A stretch of DNA of 64,000 nucleotides from Brachionus plicatilis (GCA_010279815.1 QEOQ01000207.1:1580078-1644077); one strand, 5' to 3'. Shown: positions 35,329-49,049, numbered from the stretch's first letter. The notes: generated by a model not told the origin, from the sequence alone. A program made the numbers and translations.

Positions 35329-36909
35329 TTAACTTTGATCAGTACTTGAATTGAATGCACCGATTAGTGAGAGACTTTGCTTAACCGAATGAATGGAAGC
35401 AAAGCTCTGATCGACCATTTGACTACTTTGGTCACTTTTAAATAGCCTTTGATTTATTAAATTAGATCTAGTTGACTCAAAACTTTCACTGAAATTTTTT
35501 TTCCTGCCAACAATAGCGCCATTTTTTTTGCCTAAAAAAAAAATTCTTTTACGTCTGCTAGAATCAAAGCTAACTTGTGAATCAAAATTCAGACTGCTTT
35601 GTTTTTGGCTCACTATTGAAGAATCATTCAGCAGATTGTTAATGATGTTATTGTTAATAAGTGACGCGTTGATGTTGGATCTAGCAAAGCTGCCAGTGGT
35701 CTTGATCCTGGCCGCATGCTCTAGGAAACAGTAGATTTTTAGCCGTGATTTTCGCTTGAAATAGCTGAAAATGTTCGAGTCTGATTTTTTGCCAATTTTA
35801 TTCTGTATCAAGCAAATGTTGTTGTTCGAGCCCTTAAAACTGCGCGAATTGGTCACCAAAATAGAGTTCTTGCTCGATATCAACTCTTGGTTGTGCTCTG
35901 CATGGTTGCATATCTTGATCTTTTTGGACCTGTCCGACCATTTCCAGTAGAACAAATAGTAGACTATTAGATAGAGTTCGTTGCGGCTTGTCTTGCTGCA
36001 AATGATGTAGAAAATAAAATTAAAAGTAAAATTAAACATTTCCAATACATTCAGACATTTGGCAACTATGATTTTGTTCAGGCCAGAGTATTTGGTTAGT
36101 GTGAATATCATCTGTACAATGTACCTGGGCGAAACAGTGACGAGCAGAAAAAATGTAACTACTATCAACAAAATAGTGGTTTCTTTGAATTGGCGTTCTC
36201 GCTTGGCATTTATGCTCGTGTTGCCACTTTGGATCACATTCATGAACTGGGACTTTTGTCGAGCCAGAAGAAGTATTAACAAACCATTGAATATTAGCAG
36301 CAGAAAAAATGGTACTAAAGCATAAACAAGCACATTATTCACAAACATGTATTTATTGTACTCTGGGTTGGTGATGCACATAACCAAATGCAGCTCGTAA
36401 TTGACGTAAATTTGCTTAATGAAGTCGGAAATTAGATACGGCACGTCAAATAGAGTCAGCAGCAAAATAACCGCGCACATCATTCGCAGTGAATTTCGCG
36501 TGGTAAAGATGCGTTTGCCATGAAACGGAAACTGGAGTATTATGTAGCGTTCAATGGACAAAAAGACCAAGAGCCAGATGCTTATGTGTCCGCTTGTGAG
36601 AACTATAAAAAGGTATTTGTTGCAGAATGCGTTGTTTATGTACAGCATTTTTTTGTCTACTAAAAAAGCAAATAGCCACTCGGCCAAGCGAAACGAGTCA
36701 GTGATGCTGATCACACTGAAGTAGTGTCGCATTGATGTGTCCTTGAATGAGCGGGACAATTGGAAGTAGGTAAATGACAAAAGGTTAAATATGATGCCCA
36801 TTGAGAACAAAAACGAGCCCAATACATCATTTATGTAGAAGCTAACCAGGTTTAAGAGCTCTAGCTGCTCGGCAACAATGAAGGTGTCTGTTCGATTTGA
36901 ATAATTCAT
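35329..36909 (-). CDS. Orphan rhodopsin-class (class A) GPCR, neuropeptide-receptor-like
   Basis: A 526-aa seven-pass receptor encoded in one exon. The N-terminus has glycosylation sites (NYS, NRT). TM1 has the GxxxN core (GIIFNLLSF). TM2 has ITDS in place of LAxxD. TM3 follows a Cys (FCNKY) and ends in SIERY, a DRY variant. TM4 contains FDVPYLI. An ECL2 Cys (VMCIT) can pair with the TM3 Cys. TM5 has the Pro (ALVPFF). TM6 reads FFLLVTVSPRY, without the usual Trp. TM7 ends NFIFYIIC, an NPxxY variant. The ~190-aa Ser/Asn/Lys-rich cytoplasmic tail is long. The overall pattern is closest to FMRFamide/peptide-type receptors of invertebrates, but the ligand cannot be inferred. It acts at the plasma membrane. 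Confidence 0.9.
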   Translation of the reverse strand: MNYSNRTDTFIVAEQLELLNLVSFYINDVLGSFLFSMGIIFNLLSFTYFQLSRSFKDTSMRHYFSVISITDSFRLAEWLFAFLVDKKMLYINNAFCNKYLFIVLTSGHISIWLLVFLSIERYIILQFPFHGKRIFTTRNSLRMMCAVILLLTLFDVPYLISDFIKQIYVNYELHLVMCITNPEYNKYMFVNNVLVYALVPFFLLLIFNGLLILLLARQKSQFMNVIQSGNTSINAKRERQFKETTILLIVVTFFLLVTVSPRYIVQMIFTLTKYSGLNKIIVAKCLNVLEMFNFTFNFIFYIICSKTSRNELYLIVYYLFYWKWSDRSKKIKICNHAEHNQELISSKNSILVTNSRSFKGSNNNICLIQNKIGKKSDSNIFSYFKRKSRLKIYCFLEHAARIKTTGSFARSNINASLINNNIINNLLNDSSIVSQKQSSLNFDSQVSFDSSRRKRIFFLGKKNGAIVGRKKNFSESFESTRSNLINQRLFKSDQSSQMVDQSFASIHSVKQSLSLIGAFNSSTDQS

Positions 36910-39900
36910 AATCGGAATTAGATAATAAATTAATAAGTAAATTTTTTAAACAAGCGATTTATCATTCTAAGGCTTTGTCAATCTAAAAAAAATATTTTTT
37001 CTTGGATTAATGTTTAATGGTGGCATGATCTGCATAACCTGAAATTGAAATTTTTAGATTTGTTTTTTAATTAATTGTTTTTTATTTCTTATATTTTATT
37101 GAAATTAAGTTGAAACCATGTATATAAATAAAAATATATAAATATATATGTAAATAAATATATGGATTTTTAATGTTTTAGATTTGCGCACATGCCAGTC
37201 GATGCTTTTTTGAAGGAAGCTAAATGATGCCTTGAAAATGATTGTGTATCTTTAAAACTCGATGAAATTTATTCATTTTTAGACTTTACTAATTAAAAAG
37301 CTTTATTTTATTTTGAATAAATTTTTTTTTTATTTAATGTTATCTGTAATCTGTACCAAATGATTTAAAATGAAAAAAAAAATTTTTCATTTTTAAAACA
37401 AATTTTTAGTTCGTCGACACATGATTAGATCAGCTTATTTGATTTAATTGAAGGCTGAAAGTTTGAGGAAGTTAGACTAAAAACAACTGCTTTATGTTGA
37501 AAAAATATCAAACGGTAAAATTCAATGTTAAATTAATCACTTTTAATTAAAAAATATGATAATTTAAAACTGTTTTGGCTTATTAAAACGTTTCGCTATT
37601 TCTTAATGGCTTTTATTTAAAATTCTCGTTTTTCTGAGACACTTAATGAACAATTTAGAATATCGAATAATTTTGATTATATTTTTATGCAATATAATTT
37701 ATTATCCCTATCTGAGTCATTCTTGTCAATACTTGAATCGGATTCTTTTGCTCACTTACATAGCAGCCTTCTTTTCTATCAGTTGAAATTAATTTAATTA
37801 AATAGCTCATTTGGAACAAATTTGATTTTTTTTTTGAATATGTTTTTCGAATTTTATGGTTAGCATATTGAAAAGTGTTTGATTAATTTTTAATTTTATT
37901 TTAATTTAACTTGGTACAAAATTAATTTTTTGTTTTAACTTTTATTAATCATAAAAATTTTATTTCTTTTAGAAGACTGTTCTTTTACGATTTTAAATAA
38001 AACTTAAATAATAAAATTAGACTTTTTTTTGTTTTCTAATTTTTTATTTTGAACAAAAATAAAACTGAATCAAATCTTCTCAAAATTCCAATTTTTCTTT
38101 GCGTAATTGAAATCTCACCATTTTCAACTAAGCCTTAGCTTTGATTGTATAAATTTTATTTATTTAATTAATTTTTATACTGTTTTGGTGTCTCAATTTT
38201 ATTATTTTATCAATTTATTGAAATCCACTTAGAATTAAACTTATATGGTCTTAAATTTATACGAAGGTTAACGATATTGTGTAACCATATGCTAAAATGT
38301 AGAAACTTGTGTATTTAATATTAATTAGCTTGATTTGATAACTGAAACATTTTTATGATACTAATATGATTGATTTTAAAATTGACGTTTTACCAAAATT
38401 AATAGATAAATAATATATTTATTCGGTATGCACAAAATACTTTATTTTATTATCAACTGATAATTGATCCGTTTAATTGTCTGAAGACCATTTTCATCAA
38501 GAAAATTTAAAGATAAATTAAAAGGTATTGATTTTTTCCAGTATGTGATTCTTGGAGCTTGTTTTCTTGAAGGGGGTGGATTGAAAGCAAATACAAAGAA
38601 CAGAATAAAAATAATAATTCCATTTTTTAGTTTAATAAAATAAACATTTCATTTTAAAAGATAATTTTAAATAGAACTTTTTTCAATTATTCAACTATTT
38701 TGCTTCAAACTAATCCGTGAATCTAAAAAATTATTCTGAATCAATAGTAGACTTTAAATTCATTTACTTAAAATTGAATATCAATTTTAAATTTTGAAAT
38801 GATCTATGCCTTAATATTTGTAATGAACCTAAGAAGGCATTATGATAAGAGAAAGTATGAGAAAAATTTTGATCGCATAACTTCTAATTGCATTAGATTA
38901 GCTTTGTTTAAACAAAAAAAATAATTCAAAAAATAATTAATTTCTCTGGAATTGCTTAATCTCAAAAATATGGTACTTAGATTTAAGGCTCAATTACAAG
39001 CTAAAAATTCGCTCTGACTTTAAAATCGATAACTTTTCATATTTTTTTAATTAACCATTAATTCTTTTTAAAACATTGATTTAAATTTTGGTTCAGACTT
39101 AAACTGTTCTTTAAATCAATCTCTTAAAAAATTTAAATAAAAAATTTAATTATTTGTGGGTTGTAAAAAAATCAAATATGCTTCTGATTTAGTTGATATT
39201 TGACACACAAATGCGTCATGGCACCTGATCCGAACATAAATAAAGAAATTGTATACCTTTTATTTTACAAATGCAGCATTATTTTCAGAAAATTGATTCA
39301 AAAGAAATTTGGAAATAGAACATTGCTGGGGTTTATAAACCCATCTAAATAAGCAGTCTTCTTCAACCAAGTACTTGCTGCATATGGCAGCTAAATTCTC
39401 AAACAAGTTTAGATAAATGCTCCGGAACATTAAGCAGAAGCTGATAACTGATTTTTCTATTAAGCCAAATTTTCAACTTAGTGCTCCTTTATCCACTCAA
39501 GCTAATTTATATTCCTCTTGAACATAAATATGATTTTTATTAAAACAGGCATCACAAGCCGAAAGTATTAAAAAAAATCGTGCACAACTCTTCAGCTTAT
39601 TTATTATCTTAAATTAATTAAAAGTCATTTGGACAAATTTTTTAATTTAAAAAAATTGGAAAAAAAAATTTTCCTTACATAAAAAGCGTTTTTTATATAC
39701 AAAAATTTTCAACAACTTAAACTTTTTTTTACCTACTTTATTTGAATAATTTGATCATGCAAATGAAAAAAAAAATCTTCTTAAGAGAAAAAAAAATTTA
39801 AATTAATTATTTACAACTTGGTTGATTTAAGCTTCAAAAACATAAATTTCGTGTTTTAAAAAGTTTTGATAGGCTTTTGTTCGACCCATCTAAAAAAAAT

Positions 39901-40266
39901 CGACCGGATTCAGAAAAAAACTGGCTTATTTCTTAATAGGTTTATCTAATAATGATTAATTAAGTTTGATTTATTTTGTATAACTAAGTTACAATTTGCA
40001 CGCACTTTTAGATAGATTTAAGCTAGTGCATACGGTGTCGGTGAATTGAAATTTCTACCTCATAGTCGTTTCCCTCTAGAGTTAATTGCTTACAAATTTA
40101 ACTAATCAATTTTTATCAGTGCTCATTGATTCGTATTAGAATCTATGATAACAAAGGCGTAAAATATGGATCATAAAATATGGACTAAAAACAAATAACA
40201 TTTTTAAATTATCATTTGGAATCTACAAAAAAAATCATTCGAATTAATTTCAAATTGTTTATTTTA
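36910..40266. other. 3.4-kb intergenic interval
   Basis: No ORF of note. A simple AT tract lies near 37125-37165. 39180-39520 is somewhat less AT-rich without coding signal. The segment near 37020-37045 could be a 5' UTR exon of the minus-strand GPCR, but nothing proves it. Confidence 0.4.
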
Positions 40267-41413
40267 TCAATCATCGTATGGCTCATGTTTATCTAAATCA
40301 TCATCTTCATCTTCATCCCGATCTAATTCTTTTGGTTCCTTTACTTCTTGTTCTTCGCCATATTGCATTATGTTATCAATCATCATTAGGGCATCATTGA
40401 TCGAATCCTCGTCGTTGTAGTTTAGTGGGTGAAATTTAACCAAGGAATAGTCTTCGATTATCCGTGCAAGAACACTGTTGAGTTTAAAAAAACGCTTTTT
40501 GTATCTGGCTGTTTCCGTGTTTTGACTCAAAAGATTTACATCCGGCTCCAGATATCTTTATTTTTAATAAATAAAGTCATTATTATCACAAAGTTTTTAT
40601 TTATTTTTTTAATCTTAAACACATCCAACCCTAGAACCAGCTTTTTTATTTTCAGTTCTGGGGGAAGATATCTCAGTTCTCTGAAATGTATCATTTGATA
40701 CTTAATAAATTATTGAAGTGAATGAGCGCATACTTGTCTAGGTTATCTTGGTCACTTTTGCTTAAGAGATCAATTTTTGTCATTATGTTAACATGAGAAA
40801 TTTCCAGAGTGACCATTACAGAAAGTGCCGCAAGTACACCAGAAAAATACTTGGGGGTATCGATCAGAAATTGGGCATCTAACAAAAATACACCAACAGT
40901 TCTAAAATTCCATCTTTCCAACTGTTCTACCAATTGTTTCATTATAGGCAAATGAGTGTACAATTCAATTTGACCAGGACAATCAAAAAGAACATAGTCA
41001 TCGTCAGAGTCTTCGTCCAATTGTTCCAATAGCCACTCAAAATTTTTTGAAAAATATCTTTTTTTCAAAATTAAAAATATTGTAAAAGAAAATTAAAATT
41101 CTGAATTTCTACTCCATGCAAAAAAGGAGACCGCCATTAGGTCCGAAATGTAGACTGTCATCATCCATCACATCATCGAGCTGTATTAAATCTCTTATGT
41201 CAGCAGCTAATGGATATTGAAAATATTCGGCCGCTGGGTCCAGATTGACAACTTTCACTGATCTTTTAATTACTTCACAATGTTTGTAAATCATGTCACA
41301 ATATGTTGACTTAAAAATTTTTTGCACATTTTTTTTTAATTTTTTTTAAAAATTTAAATATTTACTTTGCCACTACCGGCTGGACCCATTACTAACTGTG
41401 CAAACCGGACCAT
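40267..41413 (-). CDS. GPN3: GPN-loop GTPase 3, 4 exons
   Basis: Exons on the minus strand are 41413-41366, 41309-41113, 41057-40734 and 40555-40267, giving 285 aa against 284 in human. GPN3 is a small GTPase that works with GPN1 in assembly and nuclear import of RNA polymerase II. Visible motifs are [18 protein letters not shown] (P-loop, interrupted by intron 1 after the Lys), VNLDPAAE, the GPN loop FGPNGGL (residues ~71-77), [14 protein letters not shown] (G3), and [10 protein letters not shown] carrying the guanine-specificity TKx[13 protein letters not shown] corresponds to the conserved C-terminal YGED-EFKEPKE of the family. The tail is Asp/Glu-rich. Nothing is missing or broken. Confidence 0.96.
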
Positions 41414-43212
41414 TTTATTTTTTAAAATGATCTAAATTATATCTAAATTTGAGTCAAAATCAAAAAAAAATGAAATTATGTAATCGATATCCTGCAGTGG
41501 ATTGATTTAATTAAAAAAATATGTTTTATAATTTTTCAGTAGTCCTTTTTGGTCTGTTTAAATAATTTAATAAATTTTTCATTCTAATTTTCTGTTTTAT
41601 CGTGCCTTAATCTCGTGATTTTTAAATTTAATAATTTTCTTTTAGCTCTATATCCGTAAATGAATATTTTTTTACTATATTTTTCTAAGATTTAAATTAA
41701 TTTTAGGTTCTTTGAATCGATTATTCTCAATTTATGTCATTTATGTTCATCAAAATTTGGGCCGTTTCCGAACATTTTTCCTATGTTGGCTGTTCCTTTT
41801 GAACAATTCTTAGACATTTTAAATATAAGATAATTATAGATCAATGAAAAAAGTGGAAAACAATTCACAAAAACATTAATGGTTCTTAATTAATGAAAAT
41901 TTGTTACACTGAAACCAAAAATTTTCTGGGTAAATGAACAATGAATATTTTTAATCTTTGAAAATTTGATCCACGATTAAAATATATTGACGATCTAAAT
42001 AAAGGAAGTTTTATTTCTAATATTAGGAATCGTGAAGAGAAACTAATTTGTTTATCTCTAACATAATTATTTATAAATACATATAAGCCTTACAAATGAG
42101 ATTTTTTTTTAATGATCACAAAAAAGTAAAGTTTCAGACGGTTCACTTGATAAATATTATTTAATTTTTATCATTATTAATTTTAAAATTTTGGAATCTG
42201 TCAACACTGTTTTGTAAAGTTCTTGACATATTTTGAATTTCACATATAAAACTTAAGTCTTTTAGCCCGAAAATAATTTTTATTACTTTAGACTGCAATT
42301 TTCCGAGGAAAAATTCATTTTTAAAGTAAAAATAAAATTGTTGTATTTTTCCAGAAATTGAAACAAGCATTTTTTGCAGCTCCTCAAAATCCTTTTTGTA
42401 TAAATTAAATAATTTAATACAATCGCAAACCTATATCCCTACCGATTAAGAAATTCTAATGTGAAAATAATAAAAATCGCAATTTGTTTTTCAGAAAATG
42501 CTCAATTAATGAATTTAATTTAAAATAAAATTTTTAATGATGATTATTAGACTGAATAAAGATTCCAATTTATTTTATAATTAAACATTCTCTATCTTTT
42601 GAGAATATGCTTACAAAAATTGTTGGATCAGTAATTTAGAATAAATTTTTAAATTCATAACCCTTGATGCTGCCTGAAGGAAATGTTAACTGCTTTAAGA
42701 TAAATTTTATTAATCAAGTTAGGATTAATTCTTTTTGGATTCGAAGCCAAAATTTAAGAAAAAAAAAATTAATTCAAACAACTTTCAAATTTTTGGTTAA
42801 GTAAATTTGATTTTATTAATTATAGTTTAGACTCTTTGATTAACTAATTCCACATTATAAAATAAACAATAGATGCGCGCTTTTTTGCATAAGGATAATT
42901 AAGACAATATTTAGTTTTTGACCCAGAATGTAATTAAAGTATCCGGATCCAAAATCTATCTATTTACATTTTATTAAACAAAATCCTAAAAAAAAAATTA
43001 AATATACATTCTAATTTAAGTCTGATTAAGGGAAATGAGTAAAAATTATTATCTATTTTTAAAATATTAACAAAAACTTTTTAAATACATTGAAGATAAT
43101 TACAAAATAGATGAATAAAGGCTTAAAATTTTTAAATATCGCTTGCTTAAATATTTCACAAATTTATCATAAATTTTAAATTAAAAAAAGCCTAAAATTA
43201 ATGGTTTTGTCG
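41414..43212. other. Intergenic interval between GPN3 and DCAF12
   Basis: AT-rich sequence. The only coding-like item is a possible minus-strand terminal exon at 42161-42430, listed separately. Confidence 0.4.
42161..42430 (-). CDS. Possible terminal exon of an unidentified gene
   Basis: From an acceptor-like ATATAG, the minus strand stays open for 89 codons to a TAA. It reads like a helical protein: KLFNLYKKDFEELQKML, then KLQSKVIKIIFGLKDLSF and MSRTLQNSVDRFQNF. An open frame of this length starting right after a splice-acceptor-like AG is notable in this AT-rich DNA. No upstream exon was found and no family is recognised. It may be a chance frame, a pseudogene piece or the last exon of a small gene. 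Confidence 0.3.
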   Translation of the reverse strand, partial: VCDCIKLFNLYKKDFEELQKMLVSISGKIQQFYFYFKNEFFLGKLQSKVIKIIFGLKDLSFICEIQNMSRTLQNSVDRFQNFKINNDKN

Positions 43213-46200
43213 CTATTGCCAAATTCCTGCGTAATGTCCATATAAATTTATGGTCAGTGGGCCACCGACAGTCAAAAGTTTTGTACCGGTTGGATCATAT
43301 GAGTGCGAATAGATAGCATGAGAATTATCTGTGCCATTCGTGTACGATAAATTTTCGTAATAGGTCTCATTTCTCATCTTAAATTTTGAAAATTAAAAAA
43401 AAAACTTCTAGATAGTTTGCTGCTTACGATCCATCCACCAGTTGTTTGAAGGCTCAAATAGTTCTCAATTTTACTTTGGTCATCATTTTGAGACAAAAAT
43501 TTGTTCGCGCGAACGTCATAAAATAATATGGTACCGACACCAGTTCCTATAGACACTACATTGTTCCTAAAATGAAGAGACCGAACACCTTATAAGAAAT
43601 AATTTTCAAAATTTCGAGTTAATTTTTTTGTTTAAGATCCATTACCTATATCTTTTTTGATAAATATTGGATATGTGATTGCTCGAGCATTATTGGCGTC
43701 TAGAAGTTGAACGTGAGAGGCTGATCCGACTGCATATATTGAATAATCGCTGTTGATTGTTAAACATACATTTTCTTTAAGCGGTGAAAGCTTTTTGGTA
43801 TATTTCTACAAATTAAATAATTTAATTAATATAATGTAGCTTTAAGAGAGATTTTAATAATTTTAACTTTTGCGTCTATTAGCGTCTATATACAATATAA
43901 TTGATATTTTATCAATTTTTATTATCTAATAAACTCGGTTTCCGTTTATAAAATAACAAAATTATCAGATCTTTATTTATTCACTTTTAGATAATAATTG
44001 ATTTTAGAAATCATAGGCCTTAGAATTTTTCGATTGCAGTTTGAAGATATTTATTCCAATTGAACCTTATCTTTTCACTTTTAAACTAAAATATAAATAA
44101 ATTTTTTGTTAGCTATTTTAACCTATTTTGGAATATTAAGCATTATAAATTTATTTTTAAATCTATTCTCAGAGATTAATTTGGAAGATTTTTCTATCTA
44201 AAAAAAGTTTTAATTAGTGATAAATTGAAGAATAATTTTGAAATTTTAATTCAAAATTTTTTCTAATACCTTAAAAAAAAAATAAAAAAAATAAGATATA
44301 ACTTTGAATAATTTTTTAATTGTTGATTCTGCCATTGCTATGATAGAAATTCAAATTATCAAATCTCTAATTTTTTTAATTTTATCATTAATAATGTATG
44401 TAAAGTAATTTTAAAAAATTTAACAGATCTAAAAGCTGAACTGAAACAAATCAACGAATTCAAATGAAAAAACAAAAAATTATTTTTTTAATAATAAAGT
44501 GGTTGAATTAAATTATTATAAATTAATAAGTTTAAATTTTTTAAGCTATTAATCTATTTTAATCGAATAAGTTAAGATATTATTTTTTTACTAATTTTTT
44601 TATATAAAATTATTTTCAAGAACTAAGTTAATGCCTCTTTTAGACATTTTATAAACTAAAACATTTTTAGACTTAATAATAAACATTTTCAGTATTTATT
44701 AATCGGTGTTTGTGAAAATTGTTTTGCATTTAAATGTACTGAAATATTTTGTTTTCAATGTTTATCAAAACGCTTTACACGCTGTATAAATAATGGGGAA
44801 ACATTGTGCATACTTTCTTTAATCTTGTTCTCGGTTGCAATGTAAATTATCAGTTAAGAGATAATTAAATTGTTGCCAAAGACAGGTTTAAATTATTTTA
44901 TTGCCAAATAAAAAACTCAATCTGAAAAATTTTAAGGCACATTTAAAAAAAAAATAGTAATAAAAAATTTAAAAGACTGAAAACGTGTTATTAGCATTTT
45001 TTTTTATTTATCTATGTCATTTTGGTAAATGAAAAAATTTTTCTAGTTGAACTTTTATTTAAAAATATTTAGATATCACTTGAATTATTTAAATTTTTCC
45101 CTTAACTTTTTTTTTTTAATACTAATTAAACTTAACTTCTTTTTGGGATTAAAAATTTATTTGTAAAAAAATGTTTAATTATTTTAGGATTTATTTTAAT
45201 AATTAAAAATAAAAATCTTAAAATTCATTTTAAAATCTTTCTATTTATAAAAATAATCCTAATAATTGAAATCGTATTCATTTTTACCTAATAACTTTTA
45301 TCTCAAAGAAACCATATATTTTTTAAATTGCACTCATCCTCTTGATCATAAAGACTCAAATAAATATTCTTAGATTATCAACACTCAAGGGACCATCTAT
45401 TTTTTGGCTTTGGTTTCAATTAATTAACAAAAAATCTTAAAAATTATAAATCAAAGAATTTTATAGCCTTTGATTCAAGCTCTAAATCGAAGATAAGTTC
45501 ATAAATTATTGAATTGAAGAAATTAATATATACAGTATTTTTTTAGAAATATTATAAATTTTATGAAATATAATTTGAAAAATTTTGCTTCCAATGTATA
45601 ACTTAATTTGTGCAAATCAGAAAAACAATTTTTAAAAAAATATTTTTTTGTCCCAATTAATTACCCTTAATTCTAATTCAGTTTCGCAAAACTCGTAAAA
45701 CAAATTTTTGAAAATCTCCTAATCAAATAGAGAACAAATAAAAAATATTCGAATTTAATTTTAAAAAAAAAAGTTTAATTTTGCAAAAATGCCCAATAAG
45801 TTTTGGTGAAATTTTTTAAGACAATTTAAAATTGAAAAAAGTGAAAAATGTTTACCTGTTCAAACCTATTGATATCAAAATAGTGAAAAGCAGAATTCAT
45901 GGAAATAGCCGCTATTTCATTGCGTTTAGGGTTAAACGCCAACGCTCTAATTCTTTTGCTTTGTTTACATTTTATCACCTTAGTAGGTGTTTCATATCTC
46001 ATTCTTTGCTGCGAATGTCTAAGATTTCCCAAAAGGCTCACACGTTTTCGTTTCATATCAGCTCGTTCATCATCATTCAACTCTGGCTCATCATCCTCAT
46101 CTTCATCCTGATTAAGTTCACTATTAAACGATTCAACAAACGAACTAGAACTATTAAACACAAATTCGTCATCAGTGTCATCATCCTCTTCATCCATTTC

Positions 46201-47223
46201 CTCATTGCTCAGCTCCAAATTGGACCCGCTCGAATACCGAAACAAATAATCATGAAAATTGGCCTGATCACTTTGCTCCTCGTCCTCATCCTCGGTTATA
46301 TTGTCATTTATAACATATGTGTCATTAATGTTTCGTTCTCTGTCATTGACAAAATTAAAACTGCGCCTGGGAATAAAATTTTCAATGTTATAGAAACCGA
46401 ATCTATTTCCTGGAGCTAGAGTCCGGTTTAAGTTGAAAAAATTCTGAAAAGAACTTCTGGGTGATGCGAAAGACTGGAAAGGATTGAGTCTGACAGGAAT
46501 ACGGGAGCTTATGGGTGGACTAGAGGGCGAACTCCGCTTCAGGTTTTGCCTATCGACCCGCCCGTCCATATCTGTGTAGTTTAAAATTTTTGACTTGGAA
46601 CAACTGTCTGAACTGTCTGATTTGTTTAGCGAGCTGGAAGAGTTGATTCTGTTTGATTTTAAATTGGTGAAATTTTTAGAATTGTTCACTGTCCAAAGAG
46701 CAAGCCGGTTGTCACCGGCGCCCGTCACAACATGGTCCTCGTCCAGCCAAGCTATGTCAAATATCCAGTACTTGTGAGCGTTGAAGCCTACCATCACAGG
46801 CTCCAGAGAAGGAAGAGTGTAGACAGCAATGTCGTTCACATGCTCGGCTCCTGTGGCCAAGTAGGTACCCGAAGGGTTTATTGAAATGGAATGAATTCCG
46901 CAGTGGTTTTGGATATTTTTGCTCTGTGGGTGGCTTTTGAGCGGATTTTGAATTGAGTATTTTCCGGTAATAGTGTCCAATATGACCAGTTTGTTGCACT
47001 TGGTACCCATAATGCATTTTCGTTCATCCAACCACTGGCCTGTGAATATCTTGTTTATGTTTGAGCTTTTCAAGTCGTATTCGTTTTCTTTTAGAGTATG
47101 AGGTAATCGGGAGGTGAAATGCTCCGAATTGCGGATTTTGTTTGCCGTAATTCGTTGTTTGAATGATTTCAGGTTGGACGAGCCGTATATTTCATGATCA
47201 AGGGTATAATTTAATATGTTCAT
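43213..47223 (-). CDS. DCAF12: DCAF12 (WDR40) WD-repeat CRL4 substrate receptor, 4 exons
   Basis: Exons are 47223-45856, 43805-43646, 43588-43428 and 43377-43213, giving 617 aa against 453 in human. The frame is open a few codons upstream of 47223 but lacks an ATG. DCAF12 is a WD40 receptor of the CUL4-DDB1 ubiquitin ligase that recognises C-terminal degrons. Matching segments are NKIFTGQWLDERKCIMGTKC, GIHSISINPSGTYLATGA, GFNAHKYWIFDIAWL, IRALAFNPKRNEIAAISM, VSIGTGVGTILFYDVRANKF and the end GGPLTINLYGHYAGIWQ. The extra length is an acidic Ser/Asn/Asp/Glu-rich insertion of ~200 residues (about 185-415) between WD blades, where human has about 40. Intron 1 is 2.05 kb; the other two are short. 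The insertion would form a disordered loop. Confidence 0.93.
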
Positions 47224-49049
47224 GATTGAATTTGCCAAGGGGATCCAAAATTATGTCCTAATTTTTTTTCTAGTTTTTTTGTCTATCAGAATTTTATTTT
47301 TGTTATTCTAAAAAAATTTTATTTTTTTTTTTGAAAAAAAAAACTAAATAGTAAATGTTTATGGAACTAGTTTGCTCTTTAGTTTCTCTCGCATTTTTGA
47401 TCAAACTAAAACATATGAATTTTGGGAAAAAATTTTAGCGAAATCAAAATAAATGCGTAAAATATACAAAATTCAAGTTTGAAAAAATTATCATAATTTT
47501 TAATATTTTTGTGCTTAAATCAAAATTTATTTGAATTTTATTAATAGATTAAATTAGTAAGCTTTTCAATTTTGTCTTTAATCAGCAGCCATAGCCATTT
47601 AGCGAGTTTTACTAACCACACTGAATAAAAAAAAAGTTGATTTTTTTAAATGCATGAATTATTCAGAAAAAAAGTAAACATTCTTTTGACTGAAAACAAA
47701 TTTAGTCTTAACTTTATAAAAAATAATTTTAAAGATCTAGCACACATTTTGTTACTATTTGTGCAAAATTAATTATAAACTATTTTTGACAATTTGAAGT
47801 CTTCACTAAAAGTTAAAGAATCCTCGTTTATTTTCATGCTATTTGACGTTCAACATGAAAAGAAATATTATTATTTGTTAAAATTATACTACTCGAAAAA
47901 ATATTGAACAAAATTTTTTTTTTTTTTTACATATATATGTTACCATAATTTTGTCAAATAAGTTATTTTATTAAATCACTGAGTAACTGATAAAATATTC
48001 AAAAATAAAAAATAAAATTTTAATGATTTGATGAGTTTTTTATTTTTTTAGTAAAATGGTCCTACAAATCGCAAAGGTGAATCTAGATTTTTTTTCGAAT
48101 AATATAAAAAACACAATCGATATAATTTTTTTAATTTAAATCTTTTACTGAAATTTAAAATAATTACTAAAAGAAATTTTCGTATATTACTTAAGTTAAA
48201 TCAGAAATTAACAAAAAATTTTATTAGTAATATAAAATAAAATTACATTACATTATTAATTACTTTATAAAATTACTAGTAGAATTTTGAAATAATTTTT
48301 TTTTATATTCTTACTAAGGCATTAGTAGTTTTAAAAAATTAAATATTTGACAATTTTACTTTAAATATATTATTTAAAAAAAATGACGGTTATTAGAACA
48401 AATATTATGCGTAAAGTAAGTCAGAGAGAATGTTTTTAATGGTCTTCTCAAAATATGCTGACTTTTCTAAAATTTGTTCATAATTTTTGATGGGCGAATA
48501 TCTCATCGATTTAAACAACATTTAATACCTCACTTAATCATCTAATAATAAAGTTGAATAATGTTAATTTAACACCAGAAAAATCTTTTTAAATAATAAG
48601 AATTTTTAAAAATCAAAATCTTTAATAAATGAAAATGATAATTAATTCATTTAAACATTGTAGTAGGTCTTGTTACACGGATAGCCAGTTTTGGCAGAGA
48701 TATGGATCTATAAAAAGGATCAATGCCCGAAATTTTAAAAATTAAAAGAATTTAAAAAGCCTAGTATCACAGCTTTTTTCCCAAAATAAGTGGCAAGTCT
48801 AACAATAGAGTTTTTTTAAAATCAAAATGGACGATAGCTTTTGATGAATAAAAAAAACCATAGAATAAAAAAAAACTTTATAGAATAAGAAAATAAAATG
48901 CTGCATTTATTTATTTATTTATTTTTTAAGTATAACATTTGCAACTACAGTTTAAAAAATTGCATTATTATTTTTATTTCTATTATTTTTTCTAAAATTA
49001 CTAAAAAATTTAAAATGCCTAGAAAAAAGTTAGAATGGTATAAAGTTAA

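Noticed and set aside
35528..36325. Plus-strand ORFs within the GPCR
   Set aside because: They are antisense shadows of a receptor with seven clear membrane segments.
45832..47017. 195-aa plus-strand ORF and others across DCAF12 exon 1
   Set aside because: They are antisense to the conserved WD40 exon, mainly opposite the Asp/Glu/Ser-rich insertion.
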